Origin: Hankyongella ginsenosidimutans
GTDB taxonomy: Bacteria > Pseudomonadota > Alphaproteobacteria > Sphingomonadales > Sphingomonadaceae
NCBI RefSeq assembly: GCF_005144965.1
Contig: NZ_CP039704.1
Span: forward strand, 2,030,001 to 2,094,000
Length of the DNA: 64,000 nt
Direction of reading: 5' to 3'
The position numbers and the translations under genes were made by a program. Below are positions 23,692 through 35,421 of this stretch, one piece after another (the stretch's first letter is position 1; each line of letters opens with the position of its first letter). A model generated the notes under the pieces. It ran no database searches. It was not told where the DNA came from and worked only from the letters and a program-made list of their open reading frames with translations.

Positions 23692-24888
23692 ATGACGACC
23701 GTGACTTCCGCCGCACCTGCGGCAACCCCGGCTGTTGAGCCGACCACTGCCCCCAAAACCCCTGCTTTTCCTCCGGTCCGTGCGCCAAGCGTCCCGGCTG
23801 GTCGGTTGACGCGCTGAAGGACTCGCCGAACGGCCGTTCGCACCGCGCCAAGATCGGCAAGGCAAAGCTCAAGGCCGCGATCGACAAGACACGGGCGATC
23901 CTGGGTGTGCCGGCTGACTATCGCATCGGCATCGTGCCCGCGTCCGATACCGGTGCTGTCGAAATGGCGATGTGGTCGCTGCTCGGTGCCCGCCCGGTGA
24001 CCATGGTCGCCTGGGAGAGCTTCGGCGAAGGCTGGGTGACCGATGTCGTCAAGCAGTTGAAGCTGGCCGACGCCACCGTCGTGACGGCACCCTACGGCGT
24101 CTTGCCGGACCTCGCGGCCATCGACACCGATCAGGACGTGGTGTTCACCTGGAACGGCACGACCTCCGGTGTGCGCGCACCGAACGGCGACTGGATCAAG
24201 GCGGACCGTCAGGGCCTGACGATCTGCGATGCGACCTCGGCCGCCTTCGCCGTCGACCTGCCGTGGGACAAGCTCGATGTCGTCACCTATTCCTGGCAGA
24301 AGGTGCTGGGCGGGGAGGCGGCGCATGGCATGCTGATCCTCAGCCCGCGCGCGGTCGAACGGCTGGAGACCTACAAGCCGGCCTGGCCGCTGCCGAAGAT
24401 CTTCCGCCTGACCAAGGGCGGCAAACTGATCGAGGGCATCTTCCAGGGCGAGACGATCAACACGCCGTCGATGCTGTGCGTCGAGGATTACCTCGATGCG
24501 CTGGACTGGGCTGATGGGCTTGGCGGCCTCCCGGCGCTGATCCGGCGCTCCGAGGCGAATGCCGCCGCGCTGCAAACCTGGGTCGACCAGCGCGACTGGA
24601 TTGCCAATCTGGCCGATGTGCCGGAGACCCGCTCCAACACCAGCGTCTGCCTGAAGATCGTCGCGCCATGGTTCGCTGCTCGCCCCGGACCAGCAGGCGG
24701 AGGTGCCGAAGAAAATCGCCGCCCTGCTGGAGAAGCGCGGCGTCGCCTTCGACATCAACGGCTACCGCGACGCGCCGCCGGGCCTGCGCATCTGGTGCGG
24801 GGCAACGGTCGAGACCGCCGATGTCGTAGCGCTGACCGACTGGCTCGACTGGGCTTATGCCCAGGTCAAGGCCGAGTTCGGCGCGTAG
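23692..24888 (+). CDS. serC: Phosphoserine aminotransferase (frameshifted)
   Basis: SerC is the PLP enzyme making phosphoserine from 3-phosphohydroxypyruvate and glutamate. About 398 residues, the longer alphaproteobacterial form. A C lost near 23760 hides the signature [19 protein letters not shown]. The rest reads through: [57 protein letters not shown], and the Schiff-base Lys in [17 protein letters not shown] second shift near 24672 joins IVAPWF to [22 protein letters not shown] 23692 has AAGGAGAG 6 bp upstream. serA follows after 138 bp. Confidence 0.95.
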
Positions 24889-25026
24889 CCGCGTTGTGAG
24901 TCCCATCCTGCAACAGTGAGCCCTTCCTCCCTGTCACTCGGCATCTCGCGGCATCCCTGCACAAGCGGGATGACCGGTGAAGCGCCGGCCATGTCCGGGC
25001 AAGCGGCTTAAAATGGAGTATAAACA

Positions 25027-26615
25027 ATGGTTAAGGTTCTGATTTCCGACAAGATGTCCCCGCTTGCCGCCCAGACGCTCAAGCAGCGCGGCATCGAGGT
25101 CATCGAAAACTACGACATCCACAAGGACAAGGATGCGTTCATCGCCCTGCTGCGCGAGGTGGACGGTGTCGCGATCCGCTCGGCGACCAAGATCACCAGG
25201 CCGATCATCGAGGCGATGACCGGCGGCACCCTGAAAGTCATCGGCCGCGCCGGTATCGGCGTCGACAACGTCGATATTCCGGCCGCGACCGCACAGGGCA
25301 TCGTGGTGATGAACACCCCGTTCGGCAACTCGATCACCACGGCCGAGCACGCGATCGCCCTGATGTTCGCGCTCGCCCGCGAACTGCCGGCCGCCGATAC
25401 CTCGACCCGCGCCGGCAAGTGGGAGAAGAACCGCTTCATGGGCGTCGAGATGACCGGCAAGACGCTGGGCGTGATCGGTTGCGGCAACATTGGCTCGATC
25501 GTCGCCGAGCGCGCCCATGGCCTGAAGATGAAGGTCGTCGCCTTCGATCCGTTCCTGACGCCCGAGCGAGCGCTGGAGCTTGGGGTCGACAAGGTGACGC
25601 TTGATGAATTGCTGGCCCGCGCTGACTTCATCAGCCTGCATACGCCGCTGACCGAGTCGACCCGCAACATCCTCTCGGCGGAAAACCTCGCCAAGACCAA
25701 GAAGGGTGTGCGCATCGTCAACTGCGCGCGCGGCGGCCTGATCGACGAGGCGGCGCTCTACGCGCTGCTGAAGAGCGGCCACGTCGCGGGTGCTGCGCTC
25801 GATGTGTTCGTCGAGGAGCCGGCCACAGCCAGCCCGCTGTTCGAGCTGCCGAACTTCATCTGCACGCCGCACCTTGGTGCCTCGACCACCGAGGCGCAGG
25901 TCAACGTGGCGTTGCAGGTCGCCGACCAGATCGCGGAATATCTGACGACCGGGGCGTCTCGAACGCGCTCAACCTGCCGTCGCTGACGCCGGAGGAAGCG
26001 CCCAAGCTCAAGCCCTACATGGCGCTGGCCGAAAAGCTCGGCCTGCTTGCCGGGCAATTGGCGGGTGACGGCATCCAGGCGGTCACGGTCGAATATGAAG
26101 GGGCGATCGCCGAGCTCAACACCAAGCCGGTGACTGCGGGCGTGCTGGCCGGGCTGTTCAAGCCGCATTCGGACACGGTGAACATGGTCAATGCACCGGC
26201 CATCGCCAAGGACCGCAACATCGATGTCGCGGATGTGCGCCACGAACGCGATTCGGACTATCACACCCTGGTCCGTCTGACCGTGAAGACGCCGTCCGGC
26301 GACAAGACGGTGGCTGGAACCCTGTTCGGCAATCGCGAACCGCGCCTCATCGAGCTGGAAGGCATCAAGGTCGAGGCCGATCTGGACGGGAACATGCTCT
26401 ACGTGGTCAATGACGACAAGCCGGGCTTCATCGGCCGGCTCGGTACGGCACTTGGCGAGGCGAACGTCAACATCGGCACCTTCCACCTCGGCCGCCGCAC
26501 CGAGGGCGGCGAGGCCGTGCTGCTTCTGTCGCTGGACAGCGGCATGCCGGAATGGCTGATTGCGCAAGTCGCCGAACTGCCGCATGTGCGTCAGGCGAAA
26601 GCCTTGTCGTTTTAG
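25027..26615 (+). CDS. serA: D-3-phosphoglycerate dehydrogenase (frameshifted)
   Basis: SerA oxidises 3-phosphoglycerate with NAD+, the first step of serine synthesis. At about 529 residues it is the long form: substrate and Rossmann domains (GRAGIGVDNVDIPAAT, GKTLGVIGCGNIGSIVAERA, HTPLTESTRNILSAENL, NCARGGLIDEAALYALL, TPHLGASTTEAQVNVA), an intervening domain, and a C-terminal ACT domain (VVNDDKPGFIGRLGTALGEA, VNIGTFHLGRR) for serine feedback. A G lost near 25952 joins YLTTG to VSNALNLPSLTPEE. RBS is GGAG upstream of ATG 25027. Confidence 0.96.
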
Positions 26616-26626
26616 GAAGATCGCCT

Positions 26627-27753
26627 GTGACCAGCCGTCTGGCACCCGGCCTGCTGCCTGAAGGCCTGCGGGATACCTTGCCCCCGCAGGCCCACGGGCA
26701 GATGCGCCTGATGCGCGCGATCCTCGATGTGCTCTCAAGCCACGGCTACGAACGCGTCGATCCGCCGCTGGTCGAATTCGCGGAGTCGCTGACCAGCCCC
26801 ATCGTATCCGGTGCACGCTCCGATCTGTTCCGCTTCATGGACCCGAAATCGCAGCACATGCTGGCCGTGCGCGCGGACATTACCGGCCAGGTTGCGCGCA
26901 TCGCCAGCACGCGGATGGCGGGCCAGGCGCGGCCGCTGCGCCTCGCCTACATGGGGCCGGTGCTGCGGCTGGCCGGCACGGCGCTGGACGCCGACCGCCA
27001 GTTCCTGCAGGTCGGCGGCGAACTGATCGGCAACGACGGTCCGGCGGCAACCGCACAGACCATCGCCGTGGCGGTGGAGGCGCTGCGCGCTGCCGGGTTG
27101 GAGCAGCTCAGCCTCGACCTGGTGATCCCTGATCTCGCGCCGACCCTGCTGCGGGCGCATGGCGTTGCCGATGCCGCGCCGGTGCTGGAAGCACTCGACG
27201 CGAAGGATGCCGGCGCGCTGGCGGGCCATCCGCTTGAAGCGCTGCTCGTCGGACTACTGGACGCAGCGGGACCGGCCGCGGCCGGGTTGGCGCGGCTGCG
27301 CGCGCTTGATCTGCCCGGCGCTGCGCGCGCACTGGTCGACGATGCGGCCACGACACTGGATCTGCTGGCGCTCGCCGATGCGGCGATCAGTCTCGATCCC
27401 GCGGATCGGCGCGGCTTTGCCTACCAGACCCGCATCGGCTTTTCCCTGTTCGCACCCGGCGTGCGCGAGGCGGCCGTGCGCGGGGTGCCTATGTCATCCG
27501 CTCGGCCACCCAGCCGGAACCGGCGGTTGGCTTCACGCTCTATTTCGACCGTATTCTGGACGCGGTGGCTGCACCGCCGCCGCTGCCGCGCGTCTATCTG
27601 CCATGGCATGCCTCAGCCGAGGCCGGCACCCGCCTGCGCGCCGAGGGCTGGGTGACGGTCGCAGCACTGGGGCTGGACGATGACCCGCATGCCGCCGCAC
27701 GCGACCAGCGTTGCAGCCATATCCTTGAGTCTGACAGCATTATCGCACTCTGA
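26627..27753 (+). CDS. hisZ: ATP phosphoribosyltransferase regulatory subunit HisZ (frameshifted)
   Basis: HisZ is a class II aminoacyl-tRNA-synthetase-like paralogue that binds and regulates the short HisG enzyme in histidine synthesis. About 375 residues. LLPEGLRDTLPPQAHGQMRL opens the product, followed by GYERVDPPLVEFAESL, RADITGQVARIASTRM, FLQVGGELIGNDGPAATAQT and, after a shift near 27480, YVIRSATQPEPAVGFTLYFD. GTG 26627 is the likely start, 11 bp past serA. The serA-hisZ-purA order is common in Alphaproteobacteria, but here an esterase gene on the opposite strand is wedged before purA. Confidence 0.9.
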
Positions 27754-27754
27754 C

Positions 27755-28752
27755 TCAGAGAGTCCGCTCAAAGAAGGCCAGAATTTCCTGGCTGACCGGA
27801 TCGTCTGCCGTGCCGATGTTTTGGTTGATGTCCCTGTGATTGCTGCCCTCGACGCGGTGCATTTCGGCAGGCGTGCCGGCATCATGCAGGGCAGAGGCCA
27901 GAGCTTCCGCCTGCGTGGTGGCTGTCGGACGTTGGGCGACGGCATGCAGAATGAAGGCCCCGCGTTTGGCGCGGACGTATAAGCGATAGGGGAAAGCGCT
28001 TGCTGCGTCGCGCTATCGGCCCCGAACGCCTTGACATACAGCGCGCTGGCGCGATCCCCTGGGCCGCGACTTGCCGGGGCACGTCGTACGCGGCGCCATC
28101 GAGCAGCGAGATCGCGCGGACGCTGCCCAGGGGCACCCCGGCTTTTCCAGATAACGGGTGTCAGTGGCCACCAGCGCCGCCAAGTGCGCGCCGGCCGAGT
28201 GGCCGATGAGCGCGATCCGGCCAGGGTCGATCCCCAGCGCGCTGGCGTCTGCTCGCAGTCGGGCGATTGCAGCGGCGACATCGGCCGCTTGCGTCGCAAC
28301 GTCAACCTTCGGCACCAGGCGGTAATTGATGGAGGCATAACGGTAGCCATGGCCGGTGAAAAACGCGGCCTTGGCGCCGGTGCCGCTGCGCTTGTCGCCA
28401 ATGGCCCAGCCGCCGCCATGGATGAAAATCACCAGCGGTCGGGCACCATCGGTGGCTCCCTTGTAATAGTCCAGCGTTTGCAGAGAGTCTTCGCCATAAC
28501 GAAGTGTGCTGTCCGGAGTGGCGAGCGGGTTCTGGTCGCTGCGTTTTTGCATGCGCTCCCGGATCGTGGCGCGACAGGCGTCGGAGAGTTGGTCGGCATG
28601 CTCGGCCAGGCACGCGCGGATCGCCGTACTGTTGAGACCGACATTGGGGCAGACGCGCCGGATATCGGCAAGGCAGGGCGCCGGCTCTGCTCGGCGTGCG
28701 CGGGGAATGCGACGAACAGCAGGGCGAGCAAGGCAGCGAGGGGTTTCCGCAT
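27755..28752 (-). CDS. Secreted alpha/beta-hydrolase with Cys-rich GLG1-like N-terminal repeat (frameshifted)
   Basis: About 332 residues. Signal peptide MRKPLAALLALLFVAFPAHA, then a repeat with four cysteines (PCLADIRRVCPNVG, IRACLAEHADQLSDACRATI) as in GLG1-type Cys-rich repeats, then an HSL/BD-FAE-type hydrolase: VIFIHGGGWAIGDKRSG (oxyanion HGGG), YASINYRLVPK, IALIGHSAGAHLAAL (nucleophile GHSAG), and the C-terminal MHRVEGSNHRDINQN holding the catalytic His. Shifts are near 28690, 28145, 28050 and 27970. The enzyme would act on esters outside the cytoplasm. It is convergent with hisZ, the stops one base apart. Confidence 0.82.
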
Positions 28753-28796
28753 GGAGTAAGTCCTTGTTGAATCGGCAGCAAACAGCAAACGTTTAA

Positions 28797-30154
<1,358 letters not shown>

Positions 30155-30170
<16 letters not shown>

Positions 30171-30264
30171 AATTTTGCCGCTCACCCTGAGCTGGACGAA
30201 GGGTTGAGCGGCTCGTGGTTCGTCCAGGCTCACCACGAGCGGTTTATTCAAAATGACCCGCCAC
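30155..30264. repeat. Double-hairpin element R2, inserted at the purA 3' end
   Basis: Terminal inverted repeats GGGTCATTTTGAA (30159-30171) and its complement (30247-30259) enclose two hairpins, one with stem CCGCTCA..TGAGCGG and one with stem CTCGTGGT..ACCACGAG. Their loops are complementary (GAGCTGGACGAA against TTCGTCCAGGCTC). An 11-bp direct repeat, CCGTTCGCGGG, flanks it at 30144-30154 and 30265-30275. The right copy continues GTGA, which would be the original purA stop. A related inverted copy is R4. The inner sequence is of the widespread 'GCTCACCCTGAGC' intergenic type. Confidence 0.88.
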
Positions 30265-30316
30265 CCGTTCGCGGGGTGAGATGACAGGGCAGGCGCACTG
30301 CGCTAGAATAGGGTTC

Positions 30317-30879
30317 ATGACTGCTGATCCCGCGTTCGCCCTGCTGACCGCCGAGGAGTTCCTCGCCATAGATTTCGGCCCGGACCGCAAGGCCGAGCTT
30401 GACCACGGCGTCATCCGCATGATGACCGGCGGCTCGGTCGCCCACGGCCGGGTGCAGGCCAACATCATGCGCGTCCTCGGCAATGCTTTGCGTGGCAGCG
30501 GCTGCCGGCCCTACGGCTCGGATACCGGGGTCTGGATCAACGAAAAGACCGTGCGTTACCCGGATGTCAGTGTCCATTGCGGGGTCGCCAACGCGCCGGA
30601 GAGCGATGGCCTGAAAGCCTTGTCTGAACCGCGCGTCGTCATCGAGGTCTTGTCGCCGACCACCAATGCCTACGATCAGGGTGCCAAGCTCGCCGATTAC
30701 CAGGCCCTGCCCAGCATCGAGACCATTGCTTTCGTCGACCCGGAAAACGAGCTGGTCCGCACGGTGCAACGCCTTGGGCCGGGCTCCTGGCGCGATGATC
30801 GCTTCTCCGGCCCGCACGATCTGGCGTTGCCGGGCCTTGGGGTCGTCATCCCCACACCGAGCTGTTCGCCCGGGATTGA
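30317..30879 (+). CDS. Uma2-family (DUF820) putative nuclease
   Basis: About 187 residues of the Uma2/DUF820 family, PD-(D/E)XK-fold proteins of unknown role that are abundant in Cyanobacteria and sporadic elsewhere. LLTAEEFLAIDFGPDRKAEL, DHGVIRMMTGGSVAHGRVQ, VRYPDVSVHCG (catalytic Asp), PRVVIEVLSPTTNAYDQGAK (catalytic E-x-hydrophobic region) and KLADYQALPSIETIAFVD are the family pattern. A C lost near 30853 hides the end VVIPHTELFARD. ATG 30317 was chosen because the family start aligns there; an upstream in-frame ATG at 30281 lies in repeat-adjacent sequence. Confidence 0.85.
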
Positions 30880-30891
30880 TCGGCGCGGCCT

Positions 30892-32667
30892 TTACCGTGC
30901 CAGCTCCCGCCCCACAGGATAGAGAAGGTAGCGGGCATCGTAATAGGGCGTGCGCTTGTAGAACCATTCCAGCCGCGCGTCCGGGTTTTGGCGAAGTCGG
31001 GGTCAGCCGCGAGCTTCGCCTCGAACGCCGCCTTCAGCGCCGGGTCCTGTGCCAGCATCTTGTCCGCGAGCGGTGCAATGGCGTAGCCCTCGATATATTC
31101 GGTGCGCTGGAAGACTTGCGGGAAAAGCCCCAGGCCAGCAGCGACCGGACTGCCCGGCTCCAGCAGGTGGGCAGCGACCAGCCCTAGCGGCTGGTCGGAC
31201 GGCACGCGCACCGACCCGGCGGGGAAGGCCTCCGTGCGCAGCTCCGGCACACCGGTCTGCGCGCCGATCTCGACATGTCCTTCGTTGATGGTGCCGGGCT
31301 TGGGCTCCGGCAGCCGCAGCATCTCGACCGTTACCGTGCGTGGGGCCGGGATCGTCTCGAACGCGACCCCTGCAGGCGCAGGCGCGCGATCACCTCAGGC
31401 TGCGTCGCGGGCACCCACCAGGCGACCGGCAGGGTGGTCGTCGTCTCCGGTGCGTCGCCATAGACCTTCTGGGTCTGGCGGATCGGCTTGCCGAGCCAGC
31501 GTACCTCCGGGCCGCCGGACGCCGCCGACGGGTAGGTCTCGTGCGCAACACCGAGGAATTCGGTCTCGTAGATCGGCGTGTCCAGCGCCTTCCAGCGCAG
31601 CGGGATGCTCGCGGGCCGCGCCGCGCGATCCGCCGCGATCGCCTGCCTGAGCGCTGCCGGGTCTGCGGCGACAGCCTTCAGCGCCGCCTCCAGCAGCACA
31701 TAGGTGCCGAGTACGCGCTGCCGATAGGGCTTGAGCGAGTGGTTCTCGACCAGAACGCTGGGAATGCGCGCCAGGTCGCCCCAGCCGTTGGAGAAGCGCG
31801 CGGGCGTATAGGCGTCCACCAGGCCATCGTCCGGCTTGCGGTCGTTGGCGGCAAACACCAGGCCGCCCGGAATATGGCCCGCCTTGGCGAGCGCTGCCGT
31901 CAGCGCCGGGCGCAGCGCCCCGTCCAGCCAGCGGCCGATCGCCGGCGACTGGGCGTAGCGGCCGCCCCAACCGTTGAACCCGAAGGTGATATCGTACTGA
32001 TAGTCGATGCCGTCGGTCACGTGCAGGTCGAAGTAGAGTGCTGGCTGGTACTTGCGGATCAGCCCCAGCATCGCCGCCATCTCCGGCGTGTCGACCTTCA
32101 GGTAATCGCGGTTGAGGTTCAGGTTCTGCGCCGTGGTGCGCCAGCCCTGGTTTTCCGGCCCGCGCTGGTTCGGCCGGTTGAACGCGCTCGTGCGCTCATG
32201 CCCGTCAGCGTTGAAGATCGGCACGAAGAGCAGGTCGGCCTTGTCCAGCAGGCCGGCCTTGCCGCGCAGCGCGATGTCCCGCAGCAGCATCAGCCCGGCA
32301 TCCTTGCCGTCGATTTCGCCCGAATGGATGCCCGCCTGCGCCAGCACGGTCGGCCGGGGGCTGGTGCTGGGCTTGGCTGCACGCACGGCGATCAGGTCGC
32401 GCCCCTGTGCGGTCTGGCCGAAGACCTCCAGCGTCAGCAGCCCGCCCGAGGCTGCGACCAGCCGCTCGAGATAGGCGCGCGTCTCGGCGTAGTTTGGCGT
32501 CTGGCGGAAGCCGCTGGCTTCAGTGGGGGTGATCCAGGGTCGTCAGGCTTTGCGACCAGCTTTTCGCTCGCCCCGTGCCAGGGAATTGCCGGCGGCAGCG
32601 GTGCCGGTTCGGCAGCGAGCGCAGCCGTGGAGACGAATAGGGCGATGAGGGATATAATCGTGCGCAT
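30892..32667 (-). CDS. Secreted M14-family zinc carboxypeptidase (frameshifted)
   Basis: About 590 residues. Signal peptide MRTIISLIALFVSTAALAAE. The catalytic domain has QAGIHSGEIDGKDAGLMLLR, giving the Zn ligands His and Glu (HSGE), then NADGHERTSAFNRPNQRGPE and LNLNRDYLKVDTPEM, and YFDLHVTDGIDYQYD, which gives the third His. A C-terminal region of about 200 residues ends in WFYKRTPYYDARYLLYPVG. It would trim peptides in the periplasm or outside. Shifts lie near 32535 (KPDD to WITPTEASGFRQTP), near 31370 and near 30985. The divergent side is the islet boundary repeat at 32709. Confidence 0.88.
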
Positions 32668-32708
32668 TCGGCCAGCTTAGGGCTCCCGGCGCAGGCTCGC
32701 AAGCGCCC

Positions 32709-32810
32709 TTCAGGAGGTCCTAGGCGGGCGGAAGCGGCCGGTCTGCAGGAAGCGGCGGACGCTGGTGATGGCTTGCGCGTCGCTGATCAGGGCGCTGTGG
32801 CTGAGCGGCA
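32709..32810 (-). pseudogene. Left 102-bp direct repeat: 3' fragment of the lipase-like gene
   Basis: This 102-bp block is identical to 35422-35523 except for two bases. On the minus strand it encodes PLSHSALISDAQAITSVRR and the remaining C-terminal residues FLQTGRFRPPRTS of the lipase-like gene that is complete at 35423-36424. Similarity stops abruptly at 32810. The two copies bracket the low-GC islet, as att-type repeats or recombination scars would. Confidence 0.92.
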
Positions 32811-33279
32811 TTCGCCCTTGGCACGATAACGGTGTTTGGGGCTGTGGCCACCGGATATGGGAAATAGCGCGTTGACGGACGCGCTCAACCCGGCATGGCT
32901 TGTGGCATGGCGCTAACGCGGCCCAGCGCCGCCCGCAAAGCGCGAGCCGCACCCCTGCCAAGGGGTACGGCGAGCCAGCACCCGTCAGCGCTGTAGCCGA
33001 GGCTGCGCGGCCCCAGCGCACCCGCGCCAACTACCAAGGGTTCGTTGAGCCGCAGCCTTGGCCCGATGACAGGGGCAGGCGGCGCGAGCGGGTGCTGGAC
33101 GGTGACCCCGATCCGTCGCCATTTGGCGTCTGTCCTACTCCGCTCCGATTTGCTATCTGCATCTCGGTTAAGATCGCGCTTGGCTGATTGGCAGCGAGAC
33201 AGTGTCTGCAAAAGTCGTCTCACGTTGATGCTGGACGTTAAGACGCAGCGTCGATACGAGTGTGCTTGGAGATGTATGA
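32811..33279. other. GC-rich stretch with no supportable gene
   Basis: About 470 bases between the left boundary repeat and the first islet gene. Open frames exist on both strands but show no signal, motif or ribosome site that I can defend. GC content is high up to about 33150 and then falls towards the islet genes, so the composition changes inside this stretch. It could hold a decayed integrase or insertion sequence; I could not identify one. Confidence 0.4.
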
Positions 33280-34056
33280 ATGGAATTCGCTGATACGGGG
33301 CGTGTCATATACAAAGAGAATCCGCTCGCTGAGGTGGTATGCCAGTTGAGTTTTCCTCGTATTTTGGCAGTTGACGACCGAATTCCTGCTGAATTCCAAG
33401 ATGCAATGGGCGCAGACTACCCCTTTGTTGAAACAAGGGAGGTCGTTCAGTTCGGTCTTGGCCTAGGTGTGGAGGCCTTGCCGTCAAAGCGTGTCCACTA
33501 CGATTTCAAGACAGAGGATCGGCGATATAACGTGACTTTGTGCAGCGATTTTGTCGCTGTCACGACTCTAGATATGAGCGCTGGGAGATATTTTCCGGTC
33601 ACATTGAGCGTGCGCTCGCCTCGTTGATGAAAAGCTATTCACTGTCGTTATTTACTCGGATCGGACTTCGATACGTAGACGTGATTTCGCGACGCAGACT
33701 TGGCCTCGAGAATGTGCGCTGGTCGGACCTTATAAAGAATTCTGCTTTAGGATCTTGTCTGAGGGTGATGTGCCCATAGAGGATGTGGTCGAACTAAGCG
33801 CCGCAACGGTTCTGAAACTGAACCAAGGGGTAAGGTTACCATCAGGACCGCCCTTGGAAAATCAGACAGAACCGGCGATGAAACGATATTTGTCGTCGAT
33901 AGCGACTTCTTTCACGAAGAGCCCGTTAAAGGTGTGAACGATGCAATTGCAATATGCGAAAGATTCAACAAGTCTGCTGGCAGAGCCTTCCGTTGGATCA
34001 TCGATGATCGACTGCACAATGCTCTTGGACCGCAAGCCCCAGACGCGGCAAAATGA
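33280..34056 (+). CDS. TIGR04255-family protein (frameshifted)
   Basis: About 258 residues. The N-terminus YKENPLAEVVCQLSFPRIL and the following FQDAMGADYPFVETREVVQF fit the sporadic TIGR04255 family. After a shift near 33590 the frame gives FSGHIERALASLMKSYSLSL and RIGLRYVDVISRRRLGLENV, then near 33745 EGDVPIEDVVELSAATVLKL, and near 33830 GKVTIRTALGKSDRTGDETI and the tail FNKSAGRAFRWIIDDRLHNA, stop TGA at 34054. The function of the family is unknown; members occur in scattered mobile contexts, often with a small downstream partner. GC content is far below the window average. The stop overlaps the next start (ATGA). Confidence 0.75.
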
Positions 34057-34523
34057 TACGCGCTTAGAGCTTACAGGCAGTTATTTGGTTTGGACGGATT
34101 TGGGCGTCGGTGATTCCCAATTTTCTGTCAGTAACGCGTGTAGAAACAAGCGTTCTTACAATTTTACTATCTCGCTGTGGATGATTTCAAATTTCCAGTT
34201 CGCAAAATAGACTCGCAAGTTAATGCGAGGTGGATATTTGATGCACTTCGGTCTAGTGACCCTATGGGGTGAATTTTGTTGCTCAGACTGTAGATGGCGT
34301 CAACTCGTTGATTGCAAAGCGGGAGTTTCGATTCCTCGACCGCGTGTTTGAGATCGTCCCGCCGTCGACTGCAAGTCGGCACGTCCTATTAGCTCTTCTA
34401 AGGGCGAGTGCTCCTGTGCGCTCAAAGCTGACCTGCTGGCAACTTTACGTAACCAAAGTCAGGGATGCGTTTGACGCTCGTGGTTTAAACAGCGCTCGCT
34501 TGCTTAGGGGTTTGCTCGACTAA
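34053..34523 (+). CDS. Islet protein of unknown function, partner of the TIGR04255 gene (frameshifted)
   Basis: About 156 residues rebuilt from several frames: an N-terminal piece LTGSYLVWTDLGVGDSQF, then SVTRVETSVLTILLSRCG, DDFKFPVRKIDSQVNARWIF and, from 34269, NFVAQTVDGVNSLIAKREFR, RVFEIVPPSTASRHVLLALL and a basic C-terminus ending GLNSARLLRGLLD. At least three single-base losses are needed. The ATG overlaps the upstream stop, so it is translationally coupled. No family recognised. The mix of beta-like and helical segments and the low GC match its neighbours, not the chromosome. Confidence 0.5.
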
Positions 34524-34524
34524 T

Positions 34525-35164
34525 ATGCCGCCGTTAGAATCGGATGCTCGCCCCTTTTCGGATGTGAGCCATGTGGGCGTAGCTATACAGCGAACCGAGC
34601 ATGGCTTGCATAGCGGCTTGCTTTATAAGTTGCCGAATTCAGAACCCCGGATCCTGCATTTGGCGTTCCACCATATGCTTCGAGATGAGCCGGCCGCGCT
34701 CCCCTTCCGTTGGTCCGACATGGGACTCGATGAGGACAATAAGCTAGTCTTGGCAACGCTTCTGTCCCGAATTGCAGCGACTGAGCCTGCCATAAGCTAT
34801 GGTTTTGACTCGGACGGAGCTTGCTTTGACGCTGAGACAGGCGATCTGTTGCCGCTGCCAGTAGGAAAGGGTTTGACGTGCGCGACGTTTGTTCTCGCTG
34901 CTCTGAGAACCTACCGCTACCAGCTTTTAGACACTGCTTCATGGCCAGATCGGCCGGAGGACAGGAATGGGAGGAAGCGATCCTGAACCTACTCGCTCAC
35001 TATGCCACCCCGGACCATGTCGAGGCAGTGCGAGCAGACGCGGGGCTAAGCGGTTACGACCGGATGAGGTGGTTGGCGCGGCCACGCTTTCGGATGATGA
35101 CTGGCCTGTAGCTTTTCAGTGCGCACGAGGGTTGGCCGATCAAGTTCTAGCCGACCTGAACTAA
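34525..35164 (+). CDS. Islet protein, possible permuted papain-like (NlpC/P60-type) enzyme (frameshifted)
   Basis: About 213 residues. The start follows the previous stop by one base. Early HVGVAIQ and a second His in ILHLAFHHML precede GKGLTCATFVLAALRTYRYQ, where a Cys heads a hydrophobic helix. His first, Cys later is the order in permuted NlpC/P60 proteins (YiiX/YaeF type). The C-terminal half reads QEWEEAILNLLAHYATPDHV and, after shifts near 34965 and 35045, LSDDDWPVAFQCARGLADQV. The enzyme assignment is only an inference from residue order. Confidence 0.5.
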
Positions 35165-35317
35165 GTTGAGGCCGGCACCTTAGCAAACTGAATGATCCTG
35201 TCGGCAATGCGCGCCGAGGCGTGAGTCGCCAGCTCGGCATCGGCAAGTCTATGAGAGACGACGACGCGATCGCTGCGTAAACTTACGGCTATCTTATGGG
35301 CTGCGCACATACGAAAA

Positions 35318-35337
35318 CGGGCAGCCGAGGCTGCCCG
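35318..35337 (-). terminator. Rho-independent terminator behind the tRNA fragment
   Basis: A perfect 9-bp GC stem (CGGGCAGCC, two-base loop, complement) is followed on the minus strand by TTTT. It lies about 30 bp past the 3' end of the minus-strand tRNA fragment and looks like the original terminator of that tRNA gene. Confidence 0.8.
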
Positions 35338-35365
35338 CATAACCCATTACAAATATTCGGTAAAT

Positions 35366-35421
35366 TGGTCGGGACGAGAGGATTCGAACCTGCCACCCCA
35401 CACACCCAGGGTGATGCACCG
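35366..35421 (-). pseudogene. tRNA 3' fragment, probably tRNA-Pro
   Basis: Read on the minus strand, the sequence ends GGTTCGAATCC, then CTCTCGTCCCGACCA, that is a T-loop, an acceptor strand and an encoded CCA. Upstream it keeps an anticodon-region segment (CACCCTGGGTGTGTGG). The D arm and 5' acceptor half are missing because similarity to the lipase gene begins at 35422. The acceptor strand CGTCCCG fits tRNA-Pro of Proteobacteria. It is not a functional tRNA. Confidence 0.72.

Noticed and set aside
32811-33279. A decayed integrase or insertion sequence at the left edge of the islet
   Set aside because: Expected because of the direct repeats, but neither strand shows tyrosine-recombinase or DDE motifs that I could recognise.
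35366-35421. A functional tRNA gene
   Set aside because: Only the T arm, acceptor strand, CCA and part of the anticodon region are present; the 5' half is replaced by lipase-gene sequence.
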